Below are positions 45,531 through 56,198 of a stretch of 64,000 nucleotides of DNA, one piece after another. The stretch spans positions 397,504,561-397,568,560 of the forward strand of contig OX422208.1 of assembly GCA_949130495.1 (NCBI GenBank), in the 5' to 3' direction. Each line of letters opens with the position of its first letter. The stretch's first letter is position 1. The notes beneath the pieces are model-generated. The model was not told the DNA's origin. It worked only from the letters and a program-made list of their open reading frames with translations, and ran no database searches. Made by a program: the position numbers and the translations under genes. This DNA is from Sambucus nigra (Eukaryota; Streptophyta; Magnoliopsida; Dipsacales; Adoxaceae).

Positions 45531-47207
45531 AATTTGGTCACTTATTTGTCCAGGTCCCCAAAAGGCATTGACAAAAATGTCAATGTGACTTTTGGGACAA
45601 TTTATGGTGAGAGATTTTATGGGCTTAGGGTTCCTGCCACAATGGGGGCTCCTGGTAGGCGCCCTACGAATGGTTTGATTCTTTTTCTATTTTCTTATTA
45701 CTGACTGATCTAAGTTTTTCTTGCAGATCGCTTTGTGAACACCAAGCCTTAAGACTATTAAGTAAATTTCAGAGATTTAGAGACAATTTGGAAAAAGCCG
45801 TCCCCATTAGAAGTTCACCTTACTAGAGAGAAGCCCACGTCCGCCTCAATTACCAGCTTACCTACCATTCCCTCTCCAACTTCACAACCATTCCAGTTGG
45901 TATTCCAATCATCCAAATCTCCGAACTGATCATTCGTGAAAGTCCAACTTCGTCCACTTCATACATGATCTCCACTCAGTCTGATTCCAGTCAGAGCAAA
46001 GAGGAGGAAGAGGAGGAAGAAGCAGAGAAAGATGAGGAGGAGGAAAGAGAGGAAGAATAGGATTTTAGTTCGTTGTTGGACGACTTTGACCCCCTTTTCT
46101 CTTACGAATCTAGTGTGTTAGGTCGGCCTTGGGAGGAGGTAGATGCCGAAGAGGACTTTTCTTTTCAAGACTTCACTTTCCACACAATTCTATCCTCCCT
46201 AGAAGACATGAGCAGTCGAATAAGGAAATCGATTGATCCGACAGTTGCTAGGGATAATTTGAATAAACAATCGGTCATCAATGCATGGGGTGACCGAATT
46301 ACCTCTAGAGATGATCAGAGGAAGAGGAAGCTGGTCTCCCTAGGTGAGAAAGAGTTTCGAGAGCTTGAACTACAACGGGCAGAGGTCGCAAAGGCCAAGA
46401 AGAAGAAGACTGACAAGACGCCGGTCGATGTTGGTTCTAAAATGCACCTCCATCCAACTGACTAGTGATCATCAATGAAGCCGATCTACAAAAGGGGCAA
46501 TGTTCAAATACCCCCTCCCCCAAATGAATAAAAATCACCTGTGGGAGCCACCTTTTATAAGGGGAATGAGCCTGAGATGGCTACCGATTTGGCCCATAGG
46601 GACTTAGAGGTGGAATTTTTTATCTTCCAGACATCCATGTTTTAACATGACGGAATTAAGGAGCTTCAATTTTGAGAGACTCCACAAAAAGGCCTTTGCC
46701 ACAGTGTGCTGGTTAGCTCGTTTACTTATTTTCTTAATAAGTTTTCTAATTTTCTTAACAAGCTTTTTAATACTCCCTTCTTTTTTAGTGCAGAGTATTC
46801 AGGTTCATCAAGAGCTCGCCAGCCAAGCTTCCTCTTACTAGAAGTCACTTGAGGCAACTTCCAAGGAGAACACCAACCTCAAGTCCCAAATGGTCACTTT
46901 GGGCTAGCAGGCGGAGGACTTGGATAAGAAGCTTAAGGAGCAAGTTAATGCTAATGCTAAGGTGGTGGAGGAGGCTGAACGCACTCATAACGAGTTTGGC
47001 TGAATTGATTATGAGCTCTCTAAACTCATGGCCTTCCACCAGCGCACCCTCTTGGAAAAACTTATCGTTAAAAAGCTAATGGCTTAGAGGGAGAAAACTA
47101 AGGAGGTCGACCTGTATAAAGCCTATGACGAAGGCTATGATGTGACTGTCCAAGAGGTCGTTGCCCAGCTAGACTACTATGAGCCAATTTCCTTTAACAA
47201 AGGCTGA
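45531..47207 (+). pseudogene. antisense extra gene of the Tat element, 3' part
   Basis: Continues the gene cut at 29600. It has a coding-like start (GTIYGERFYGLRVPATMGAP), a likely intron ending TTCTTGCAG at about 45718-45726, then a Glu-rich acidic run (about 45985-46060). An open frame (46073-46465) follows, with DFDPLFSYESSVLGRPWEEV and lysine-rich AKKKKTDKT. A coiled-coil-like tail lies at about 46840-47205 (QAEDLDKKLKEQVNANAKVV, then AYDEGYDVTVQEVVAQLDYY). This order, with a charged middle and a heptad-rich end carrying an (A/Y)xEGY segment, matches plant proteins labelled putative gypsy-type transposon. Stops interrupt it at several places. Product function is unknown. Confidence 0.55.
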
Positions 47208-47589
47208 GTAACAAGCATTCAAATGGGCAATATCAGTGAGTGTGACCCTAACTACGCCGAACACCCTTCCATAGCCAACCCATTGATATTCCTCCCTTGG
47301 GAGTCATCAGTCCCCTCCTCCATCGATCTCTTAGCTTCCATTGATCTTCTTGCAGAAGGGGGTGTTCCTAGGCAGACTGGTCAAACTTATGGATTTTTTC
47401 CTCTTTTGTATTTTTGGTTGACCTTTGGTGGTCCCTTATAGGCCTTAGGCCTTTATTTATTAATAAAAAAGTATCTTATTATTTTTATTATATTTTGATT
47501 TCTTACTTCTTCGCTTGCACTTTACTTAAAATGAAGATATCTTATGTGATTACTGTTATTTGGCTCAAATCACCTTGAATAAATAAATC

Positions 47590-48290
47590 AATCATTAAGT
47601 AACTTTTAATAAAGAAGCTGGCCAAAGCCATCTTTGGCGATTGACTAAATCAAACTTAAGTAATCTTTAGCAAATTTAGTGGTCAACCAAAGCCATCTTA
47701 GGTGATTGGCCAAATCAAACTTAGGTAATTTCTAACCAATAGATTAGTTGGCCAAAGCCATTTTAAGGGATCGGCTAAATTAACCTTGAGTAATTTTTAA
47801 CCAATAAATCAGTTGGACAGTCTTTTTTAGTGATTGGTTAAATTTACCTTGAGTAGTTTTTAACTAATAACTCAGTTGACTAAATCCATTTCAAGTGATC
47901 GGCTGAAAGGATTTGGCTTTCCTCTAAACTTATCATACCACTACTAAGACTGTATTTTAACTAACATTTTTCAGATCGTACCACTTATACAAATGGGTTT
48001 TATACCGCTTCTAAGCCTATCTACTTTAGATCATACCACTCCTAAGAGTGGATTTTAACTGATCTTTCACAGATCGTACCACTTAAATAAGTGGATTTTG
48101 TGCCTCTTCTAGGATGATCTAATTTAGATCATACCACTCCTAAGAGTGGGTTTTAACCGACCTTTTCCAGATCATACCACTTATACAAGTGGGTTTTATG
48201 CCTCTTCTAAGACAATCTTATTTAGATCATATCACTCCCAAGAGTGGGGTTTAACCGACCTTTCCCAGATCGTACCACTTATATAAAGTA
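47590..48290. repeat. two tandem arrays with hairpins in the Tat spacer
   Basis: About 47590-47910 holds five diverged units of about 60 bp (GGCCAAAGCCATCTT...GATTGGC). About 47935-48290 holds three to four units of about 120 bp alternating CCACTCCTAAGAGTGG and CCACTTATACAAGTGG hairpins with GGTTTTAACCGACC. They lie between integrase and the antisense gene, the hypervariable 3' region of Tat-lineage elements. Confidence 0.82.
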
Positions 48291-48639
48291 ATTAAATGCA
48301 GATCATTTTTTGTGAATAAATATAAAAGTTTAACTGACTGATTATCTAATGATAAAAATTTCTAAGGTTCATGGCATTCCATGACATTGGGACTACCCTC
48401 CCATCTATTTTTTTCTAAATAATATGAACCCCCACCCCTTTTTGAATCTATGCGGTAAGGTCCCTGCCAGTTCGGTGTCATATTTCCATTTAATGGCTTT
48501 TTTGCAACATGTAATAACCTTCTGAAGACCAGGTCGTCGACATGGAATTCACTATTCTTGACCTTCTTATCATACTACTTTATCATCTCTTGCTGATAGG
48601 TAGCTAAATGTATAAAGCCTTTCTCTCTTCTTTATCCGG

Positions 48640-49450
48640 TTAGGTATAACTCATGGTATACTCGATAATCATTCAGTTTTCTTCGAATATCTCCGATTTG
48701 AGCGTTAGTAGTTCAATTTCCAGAGAGATTATTATTTTCATTCTGTAGGTAAGGAAATATGGGGTTTCCTTCATCGACTTTCTTAGGGCCATCTTGTATG
48801 CCCACACAACGCATGGAAGTTTATTTACCCACCGTCCCTTGGCATTTTCCAGTCTCCACTTGATGTCTAATAGTAGGGGTCTGTTGGTTATCTTTGTCTT
48901 TCCATTGCATTGAGGGAAGAGTACTAACACGTAACGAATCTTGATTTCGTATTCAGTATAAAAGTCCCGGAATAAATCGTTATCAAACTGGGTTCCATTA
49001 TCAGTTACTAGCGCTCTTGGAATGCTGAATCTTATGATGATATTTATCCATATGAATCTTTTGGCATCTGATTCTCTAATATGAGTGGGAGGTTCGTCTA
49101 CAAGCCGTTTGGTGAAGTAGTCAATCGCCACTATCCCTTCATTTCTCAGGTGCAATCGATAGTGGTCCTACAATGTCTATGGGGCGAATGGCCATGGGCT
49201 TATGAGAGGGTTGATTTCTTCTATCGGCTATCTGATTATCGATGAGAACATTTGGCAATTCGGGCACTTTTTGATGAAATTTATTGAATTCTTCTATATA
49301 TGCGGCCACCAGTACCCTTGAAATATTTCTCTATAGACGAGTAATTTCTAGCCCATGTGAGCTCTACAGCTTCCTTCATGCATTTCCTTTAAAATTCCTT
49401 TGACTTAATCTGAGTGGCTTCATTTTAACAGTGGACCCATAACTAATCTT
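48640..49450 (-). pseudogene. pol: Tat-lineage integrase
   Basis: The longest piece (48673-49155, 160 residues) contains VAIDYFTKRLVDEPPTHI, TDNGTQFDNDLFRDFYTEYE and WAYKMALRKSMKETPYFLTY, typical of Tat integrases. The first two catalytic Asp are present (residues 12 and 52 of this piece), but the third position, 36 residues after the second, is Lys (NGKTKITN) in place of the expected Glu. The zinc-binding part upstream (49160-49330) is broken by frameshifts. The enzyme would insert element DNA into the chromosome; this copy is dead. Confidence 0.85.
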
Positions 49451-49499
49451 CAGTAGAGCTTCCCATCAGAATTGAGGTAGAATCTGGTTGATCTAATCT

Positions 49500-50389
49500 T
49501 TAGCTTGTGTGCTTCCTTATCATTTGTGGGTAGCTCTTAAGTTTTCAAAAAATAGATGATAGGGTACATCTATGATGGATCCATTTATACTTGTAGGATA
49601 CTCAGATCGCTAGTTATATCTTTAATTTTTGGTCGGTTGATATATTCTACCTTAATTGTTTTTTTCAGGTCGTCTTCAATGGTAGAAGCCAAAATAGCTA
49701 AGGCACCCGCATAGCTATTTTCGTTCCCTGGCAGTTGCTCCACTGAGGTCGACTTGAACTATTGGGGTAGTCTTCTAGCCCTGTCTTTATAGGCTATCAT
49801 TTTAGGGGCTCTTGCTTTATATTACCTATTGAGCTTATTTTGCGATCAACTTGAATCATAAAATAGGGTGATATGGCTAGAACCCATACTGATCGCCCTT
49901 CGCAGACCATGCACCAAAGCTTCGTACTCGGACCTTGAATCCCAATCTGATGGCTTATTCAATCAACCCAACTTGTTGGGTCAAGAAGACTATCCCAACT
50001 CTAATGCCCTTCTCATTTGATGAGCCATAAATAAAAAGCTTCTACCACTACTCATTCTCAAAAATAAGTAATGCCTCCAGGATGGATTACAACTGCTCCT
50101 CTTGTGGTGATGTTGGGAATTCTGCCATAAATTTTGCTAAGATCTGACCCCGAATCATTATTCTGGGGACATACCTAATATCAAATTGGACCAGTTCAAG
50201 TGACCACTTGGTCATCCTATTAGAGAGGTTAGCCTTTTCGAGGGCGTCCTTCAAGGGGTATGTCATCAAGTCGATTATAGTGTGAGCATCAAAATAATGC
50301 CTTAACTTTCTCATGGAAGTTACCAGTGCCAGAACCATCTTCTCTATGGGCATGTATTTATTTTCTGCTTCAAGGAGAGTATGACACAC
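49500..50389 (-). pseudogene. pol: Tat-lineage RNase H plus additional RNase H
   Basis: The first RNase H piece (50087-50389) has EKMVLALVTSMRKLRHYFDA, MTKWSLELVQFDIRYVPR and GQILAKFMAEF. A second RNase H-like segment with ENSYAGALAILASTIEDDLK and IKVEYINRPKI follows at about 49640-49760. Tat elements are known for carrying this additional RNase H after the original one. Frameshifts and stops separate the pieces. Confidence 0.8.
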
Positions 50390-50599
50390 ATAATAATTAA
50401 TTTTTACTCATCATCGTGTGGACAAATCAATGTTGCACTGATTGCGTGACTTGAAATAACCTAGTACAGGTATAGGTCTTCCCCTTTCTTAGGAGTTGGA
50501 AGCAAGGGAGGAGATCTCAAGTACTATCGAATTCGTTCTAGATCCTGGTCGTATTCTTCTGTCCAGACTATGGGGCTGGCCTTCTTTAGGTCTTGGAAA

Positions 50600-51300
50600 A
50601 AGGGGCACACTTATCAAAGGATCTTGAAATGAACCGATTAAGGTATGTCGTCATCCTAATGATGACCTAAATGTCTCTAATTATGGTCGGCTTTCTAAAA
50701 TCTGGAGAGCTCTAAGTTGGTCTGGATTTCCTTAATACCCTTTTAAGTAACTAGGTATCCCAAAAATTTATTGGAGCTTACACCGAACATGCATTTAGAT
50801 GAGTTGAGCTTCATCTTATATTTTCTTAGGATATTAAGATCTTTGCAAGGTCTCTTAGATGATCGACCAAATACCTGCTATTGACGAGCATATTATCTAT
50901 ATAAAACTCCATAGTGAACTCGATTAAATTCTTGAACATCTTGGTCACCAACCTCAGATATTTTGCCCCCGCATTCTTTAAGTCGAAGAGTATTACCTTA
51001 TAGACGTAAATCCCTAAGGTTGTGATGAATGAGGTATTCTCTTGATTTGGGATGAACATGGGTATTTAATGGTAGTCGAAGTATGCGTCTATGAAGCTCA
51101 TTCATAAATGCCATGTTGTGGAATCTACCAACTGATCTATTTGGGGCATCAAAACTATTCTTGGAGTAGTGCCTATTGAGGTTTATGAAGTCGATGCAAA
51201 TCTCCACTTGTCAGTCTTTTTCTTGACTATAACGATATTTAAGACCTAATATGGGAATTGGACTTCCACAATGGAGCCATCTTGGAGTAGGTTGTCAACT
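50600..51300 (-). pseudogene. pol: Tat-lineage reverse transcriptase
   Basis: Two overlapping frames (50998-51207 and 50826-51059) carry ICIDFINLNRHYSKNSFDAP and ENTSFITTLGIYVYKVILFD, then LKNAGAKYLRLVTKMF. The catalytic YxDD is replaced by YIDN (about 50892-50903), removing an essential metal-binding Asp. At least one frameshift lies between the pieces. Confidence 0.85.
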
Positions 51301-51839
51301 TCAGTCTCTACCGTCCTTACTTTTTCTGGTGATAACCTCCTGGGTTTTTGCTGGACTGACTTGATGGTTGGTTCCACTTATAATCAATGGAAGGTGATCT
51401 CTGAGTCTATTCTCGAGAGATCGTAAGGCAGCCAAATAAAAACGTCTGCATTTTCTCTGAGAAAGCAAGTGAGTTATTTGGCTTCATCTCTATGAATCTT
51501 CTATCCGATGACGAACATATATTCTGGCTATGATGGATATAAAGGAATCCTTCAATACAGGTTTGATAGGGAACAATCGAGTTTCTTCGACCCCTGACCG
51601 AACTCCCTTTCGTTGCTATTTGGGTTGATCATCCTCAAAATTATCTTCTCTTTGATTGCACTTGGACAGAGACTGCTTTATGTTTATGGGTGAAACAAAA
51701 CATCGTTGTACTGCTACTTGATCTCCTTTGATTTTTATCACCCCTTAGTTAGTCATAAACTTAAGTTCCTCTTCCTAGTATAACGCTATAGGGTGACTCT
51801 GACTGGATTACGTGGAACTCAACCTCCTTATTAGGTGGG

Positions 51840-52140
51840 TCGATCTTCATTGACAACTAGATTTTACCCAGGGGTGACTCTACATCCCTATTAAAGCTTA
51901 TTAATAGGTTAATGTTAGAATCTAGATCCTTGGCACGGTAGTTAAGCTTGCAAAGCACTGTTAGGTACATGACTTCATAGGAGATTCCTTGGTCTATCAG
52001 TACTTTCCTCACATTAAGTTTATAATTCACAAGGTGAGCACCAAGGCATCTTTATGGGGTAGATTTACTCCAACCAAAACATCGTTAGTGGACATGATAG
52101 CACAGTCAGTATTTGAGTCCTTTCTTTCCCTCTTAACCAG
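51840..52140 (-). pseudogene. pol: Tat-lineage aspartic protease remnant
   Basis: On the minus strand the segment VLIDQGISYEVMYLTVLCKL occurs where Tat proteases have VLVDxGSSxEVMY; the catalytic D-T/S-G triplet is changed to D-Q-G. The following region ends in PLGKI. Stops and a shift surround it. Confidence 0.65.
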
Positions 52141-52362
52141 TACTAGTTTGGTTGGATCTACCTGGAATGCTTATTGAATTTCGACTGCTACCCTCACCTT
52201 CTCCCTTAATTTTTTGCCACTATACTGGGTTGGGTTAGTGTAAACGTGGATAACGGTGACTAATCCGACTGGTGGGAGATCTTATTCCACTTTATGGACT
52301 GCGTTAATCTTAGTTACTGCCTTTGGTTTCGTTGTGCTAATGTAATCCTTGAGATGTCCCAA

Positions 52363-53880
52363 TTAAATAAGCTCATTCAGGTGTTTTTTGTACATTTTAC
52401 AGTCTTTTGTGAGGTGCCTGTAGTCCTGGTGGTAGCTGCACATGAGACTAGCATCCCTGGTACTTGGTTTGCCTACAATCTTGGGAGGCCTTTCGAAAAA
52501 AGTATTGTCTTTGATCTGATGAATGAGCCTAAAAATAGGCTCCTTAAGGACTATTTTCAACACCTTATAGATATTCTCGCTGGCTTGAGATTTGTAGCGA
52601 CTTCTGGAAGCTTCATTCATGGATCCCCTCACGATCGATGATTGTTAATTTCCTCCCTTGGGGGCCTTCTTTGTCTCCCTCTTATTTTGGTCGTTTAGAG
52701 AGGCTGCACTGGAGAGCTCATCTTTTACCTAGGCATATTTTTCAACGCGGGGCATGAGATCGTCCATTCAAGAGGCCGATTTCTTTATCGATAATTAGTT
52801 GAGATCATCTGATCGCTCTAGACCAAACTTGAAGGAAGGGATCGTCAGTTGCTTATTGCAATCATCAATTTCGTTGTATACATCTCAGTACCTCTAAGCA
52901 ATGAAACTACCTCATTGACCACCCTGTTGCTTGTGATAAATCGATTGTGAACGGCTCAACCAGGTCCCTAAAGGTGGATATTGACCTGGGGGATAATTTC
53001 TCTAACCATTTCAAGACGATCTCACCTAGGGTTAATGGAAATACCCTACACATCAAAGTGTCGTGATGGCTCCAAATGGATATGGTCTACACATAGTGCC
53101 TAATTTGATGAGATGGGTTTGTCTTTTATTTATATATTGTGACTTTTAGTATGAAGAACTTCTTTGGAGGTTCAAAGGATTCTATTTGTATGGTGAATGG
53201 CGAGGCTGCACCATACTCCACTGCTTTCCTGGCCAGTTTCTTAGGGGTCCTAGGGAGATTTGGGTTCGCCATTCCTTCTAATTCCATACGGATGAGTCCT
53301 CTCAGTTCTTCTATCATTATTTGATTCAGCTGTGGTCCAGAGTGATCTAACCTACTACTCTGGGCTGACTTTGCCGGATGGGGTTGATGGTCCCTATGGT
53401 TGATGGAATTCCTCCTAGGTGAATGATCACCTTGGTGATAGAGTGGGATCATAGGGGGACTTCCTGAATGAGAAGCCCTAACATCTTAATTTCCTGTGGA
53501 GTGAGGTCCCATCCTGTGATGATGCTGAGTATGCGAATCCGAGGTATCTCCCTTTAAATGTTGGGGCAGCTACCTCCTCAGACGGGCGATCTCTTGGTCA
53601 TGAGTATTTAGCTTTTCTTTATAGATACTGGCCAAACGGGAGACAACCTTTCCTTCCGCTCGATCAATGGGTGTCGTACGGTACCGTCGACTGGGTCCAG
53701 ATTTGGAAGGCGAACATCCTCTGGACCTTGAATGTTACTGGAGTGGTTGCAATTACATGGGGGTTTGTTCTATCCTTATGACCTATATTTCAGAGTGGAT
53801 GCGACTCCTAGTGTGAACGGGGTGAGACTCATCTGCACTCATAGCGGACTTAGGGATTTCCCGACTTTGATAGTGGTGAT
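52363..53880 (-). pseudogene. gag: Tat-lineage gag
   Basis: Pieces in order: an N-terminal stretch with ELRGLIRMELEGM and ASPFTIQIESFEPP (53126-53452); a capsid-like segment around 52920-53060 (CRVFPLTLGEIVLKWLEKLS in a broken frame); and a CHHC-like end with CSYHQDYRHLTKDCKMYKKH (52363-52632), the usual Tat form of the nucleocapsid finger. Stops and shifts separate them. Confidence 0.75.
52633..53125 (-). other. broken middle of Tat gag
   Basis: Capsid region in several frames; see the gag entry. The plus frames at 52294-52641 and 53139-53324 are shadows of gag. Confidence 0.5.
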
Positions 53881-53891
53881 AGGTTGGTTTC

Positions 53892-53909
53892 CCATAGATG
53901 GCGCCAAAT
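53892..53909 (-). promoter_or_regulatory. primer binding site of the Tat-lineage element
   Basis: Minus-strand ATTTGGCGCCATCTATGG immediately inside the 5' LTR, the TGGCGCC class used by plant Tat/Athila-like elements. Confidence 0.82.
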
Positions 53910-54350
53910 TGTAGGAGATTCTTCCCATAGTAATTATTAAAATTACTGGATTTCCCCCAAAGTATTACGAATGAAGAAAAAGGAAATGATAAAACTATAT
54001 ACGTGGTTCAGCCGTGAGACCAACCTACGTCCATGGGGGATAAAGGGGGTGTTTTGTATTAGAAAAAGTGATGACAATAATTGGAGTGATAGTGTTGCTA
54101 GATGAGAGTCCAGGCTATTGTGTGCTGGTTATAATTACCCTTTAATGTGGGTTAAATTGCTCCTATTTATAGACTTAGTATCCCATGCTTGTGGATTTCT
54201 TCATTCTTATCTTTATCTGTAATGATCTTGTAGATTTGATCATATCTAAATCATTGTAGGTCAATTACTCCGTGTGCTCCTTTTGCGACTTGCCATGTGT
54301 TCGGCAACATAGCTCAAACCACGTGGCCTTAGTTATCCCTTTATGTTTTA
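53910..54350 (-). repeat. 5' LTR of the Tat-lineage element
   Basis: Begins TGTAGGAGATTCTTCCC on the plus strand and aligns along its length with 17907-18331, sharing GTTTTGTATTAGAAAAAGTG and TAGATTTGATCATATCTAAA. The hairpin at 54001-54036 has lost several pairs. The outer end is approximate. Confidence 0.8.
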
Positions 54351-55225
54351 TAAATATAAATCATTTTTTTAAAAAAGGCCATTTTTATAAAATATAAATA
54401 TAAAATCATTTTTATATGATTCGTATTAGTCATGTTTTAAATGATTCGTATCCTTGTCAGGTAGAAAACACGATTTCATGTCGTGCCGTATCGTTTCTGC
54501 CAAATAATCCCCCAAAATAGATAGGAATTGTCACCCCTAATGACATGATACGATTAATTCATAATTTTACTTATGTTATTCGTGTCATATAGTATTTAAT
54601 ATGGCTTGAAAATTTACAATATTCGTGTTATGTCATTTCATGTTTAAGATAAGTTGTATACATGTTATAAAAAAGAGATACAATTCTTGTGTCGTGCCTT
54701 GTTCGCATCAAAATAATTATTGTCGTGTTATGTGGGATCAAAATAATTCTTGTTGTGACATATTGTGTTGTATTGGGCCATGTATAGCCCTTAATATTTA
54801 TATAATAAATAGTTTTTTTTTAAAAAAAGGTGAAAACTATAGTTTTATAAAAATAATTATATAGCCTTGTTACAAAAAAATGATTTATATTTCTAAATAA
54901 TTTTTAAAAATATATTATATATATAACCGTTTTTTTTAAGAAAATTGAAAACTATAGTTTTTTTTAATAAAAAATGATTTTATATTTCTATTTTTATAAA
55001 TAAAGTCTTGCTTAAAAAATAATTTATATTTAGAAAATAGTTTTTTAAAAAGGTATTTTTATATATATAACAGTTTTTTTAAAGGATGATGAAAACTAAT
55101 TGAAAGGGTGTGAGGGAGGAAGTCGAGTTGGCATAAAGTTGAGAGGATATTTTCATAATTTTTTGTGTTAAAGTAATTGAAAAGTAGTGGGGGTGGAAAA
55201 TTTTGGTGTGGGCATAGCGGTTCCC
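54351..55225. repeat. right arm of the split MITE, with hAT debris
   Basis: AT-rich; about 55030-55225 pairs in inverted orientation with 17707-17906. Internal copies of AAAACTATAGTTTT and AATGATTT(A)TATTTCT recur (54820-55075). A 54440-54800 segment with GAATTGTCACCCCTAATG and GACACGA-type words looks like a hAT remnant inserted in the arm. Confidence 0.65.
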
Positions 55226-55250
55226 TTTGTCTGTGTACTAATCTTTTACT

Positions 55251-56144
55251 GATTGCTAAAATGGAAATGCACTCAACAAATATCAAAGTCACTCAACAAA
55301 GTTAAAGACATCATTATTTGCAAAGCGCCAAAGCTCAAACGGCTAATTCATTTAATGAGGTATTGGAGCACGCTCAAGCAGATGAAACTTTCTCCCAGTG
55401 CTCATATTATTTTTTGTGGACTTTAAAGGGATTATAAGAAGACATATATAAGGAAAATTCTATACAACTAGGAGAAATCAAGAAAGTTTTATAACAACAC
55501 ACATCAAGAGTAATCAAGAAAATATCGTGCTATAACATAAGAGAGAAATAGTATTAAGATTTTATTCAAGTCTTGTAGAGAGAGAGAAACTCAGGTGCAA
55601 ATCTGTATTTTTTGAGTTATCCTTCCACAAAAATTACTACACACTTATGAAAACTTGTAGCCCGTTTTTAGCTATTCGATTGCAAAACTAATAGATCGGT
55701 TTAATCTATTCGGTTGTAAAATTACTATCTCGGTTTTAACTGCTCATTTGTAATTTGTAGCTCGGTTCAAAATAACGAATTTTATGCGGTACTATGATAC
55801 CACCCTTAAAGGATCATGGTAGTGGAAGTCAAGCGAACGCAGTTAGCTTGAAAGGTGGACGATGACTCACCATTTTTTAGCTGAATTACTATAAATCTAG
55901 TGCATTTAAATTTATGCTCTTTTTTTTCTTTATTGTGGTTATTTTTATTTTTATTCTCAACCTATTTTGGCACATTTTTATAATTTTGAAAATTAGATTT
56001 ATTTTAAACAAACTAAATATTAAGTAAATTTGTAATTAATTAAATTTTTAGAATCAAGTCAATATTTAAAAAAAAAATATAAATGATGTGAAGAAGTTTA
56101 TAAAAACCCAATTCACCCCCTCTTGGGTATTTTTCTAGGCAACA
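55251..56144 (+). repeat. 5' LTR of the copia element
   Basis: The right end GGCAACA is two bases before the primer site. The TATA-like sequence is at about 55445-55452 (ATATATAAGG). The left end is set approximately at a TG near 55251; no partner LTR is in the window. Confidence 0.5.
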
Positions 56145-56146
56145 AT

Positions 56147-56157
56147 TGGTATCAGAG
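56147..56157 (+). promoter_or_regulatory. primer binding site of the copia element
   Basis: TGGTATCAGAG, complementary to initiator methionine tRNA. Confidence 0.85.
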
Positions 56158-56198
56158 AAAGGCTCAATTTTTATTTAACAATTTAGGAGTAAAAGATC

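Larger units (their letters stand above)
17907..54350 (-). mobile_element. decayed Tat-lineage Ty3/gypsy element
   Basis: LTRs at 17907-18331 and 53910-54350 are diverged (roughly 80 percent identical by eye). Minus orientation is set by the primer site at 53892-53909 and by coding remnants running right to left: gag, protease, reverse transcriptase, RNase H, a second RNase H, integrase. An extra gene runs antisense (plus strand) between integrase and the 3' LTR, a layout known in some Tat-lineage elements. Two later elements (18559-29016 and 29601-45441) interrupt it. Every coding domain is broken and key catalytic residues are changed, so it is inactive. The right ends of both LTRs are uncertain by about 15 bp; no clear target duplication remains. 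Confidence 0.85.
17707..55225. mobile_element. Mutator-like foldback MITE split by nested insertions
   Basis: The left end GGGAGCCGCTATTCTCACAC (17707-17726) and the reverse complement of the right end, GGGAACCGCTATGCCCACAC (55206-55225), match at 17 of 20 positions. Inverted similarity continues for about 200 bp. Outside lie TTTGTCTAT (17698-17706) and TTTGTCTGT (55226-55234), a 9-bp target duplication with one mismatch, as expected for Mutator-like transposition. The MITE's own DNA is 17707-17906 plus about 54351-55225; the rest is the Tat-lineage element and what is nested in it. No transposase is present. Confidence 0.78.
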
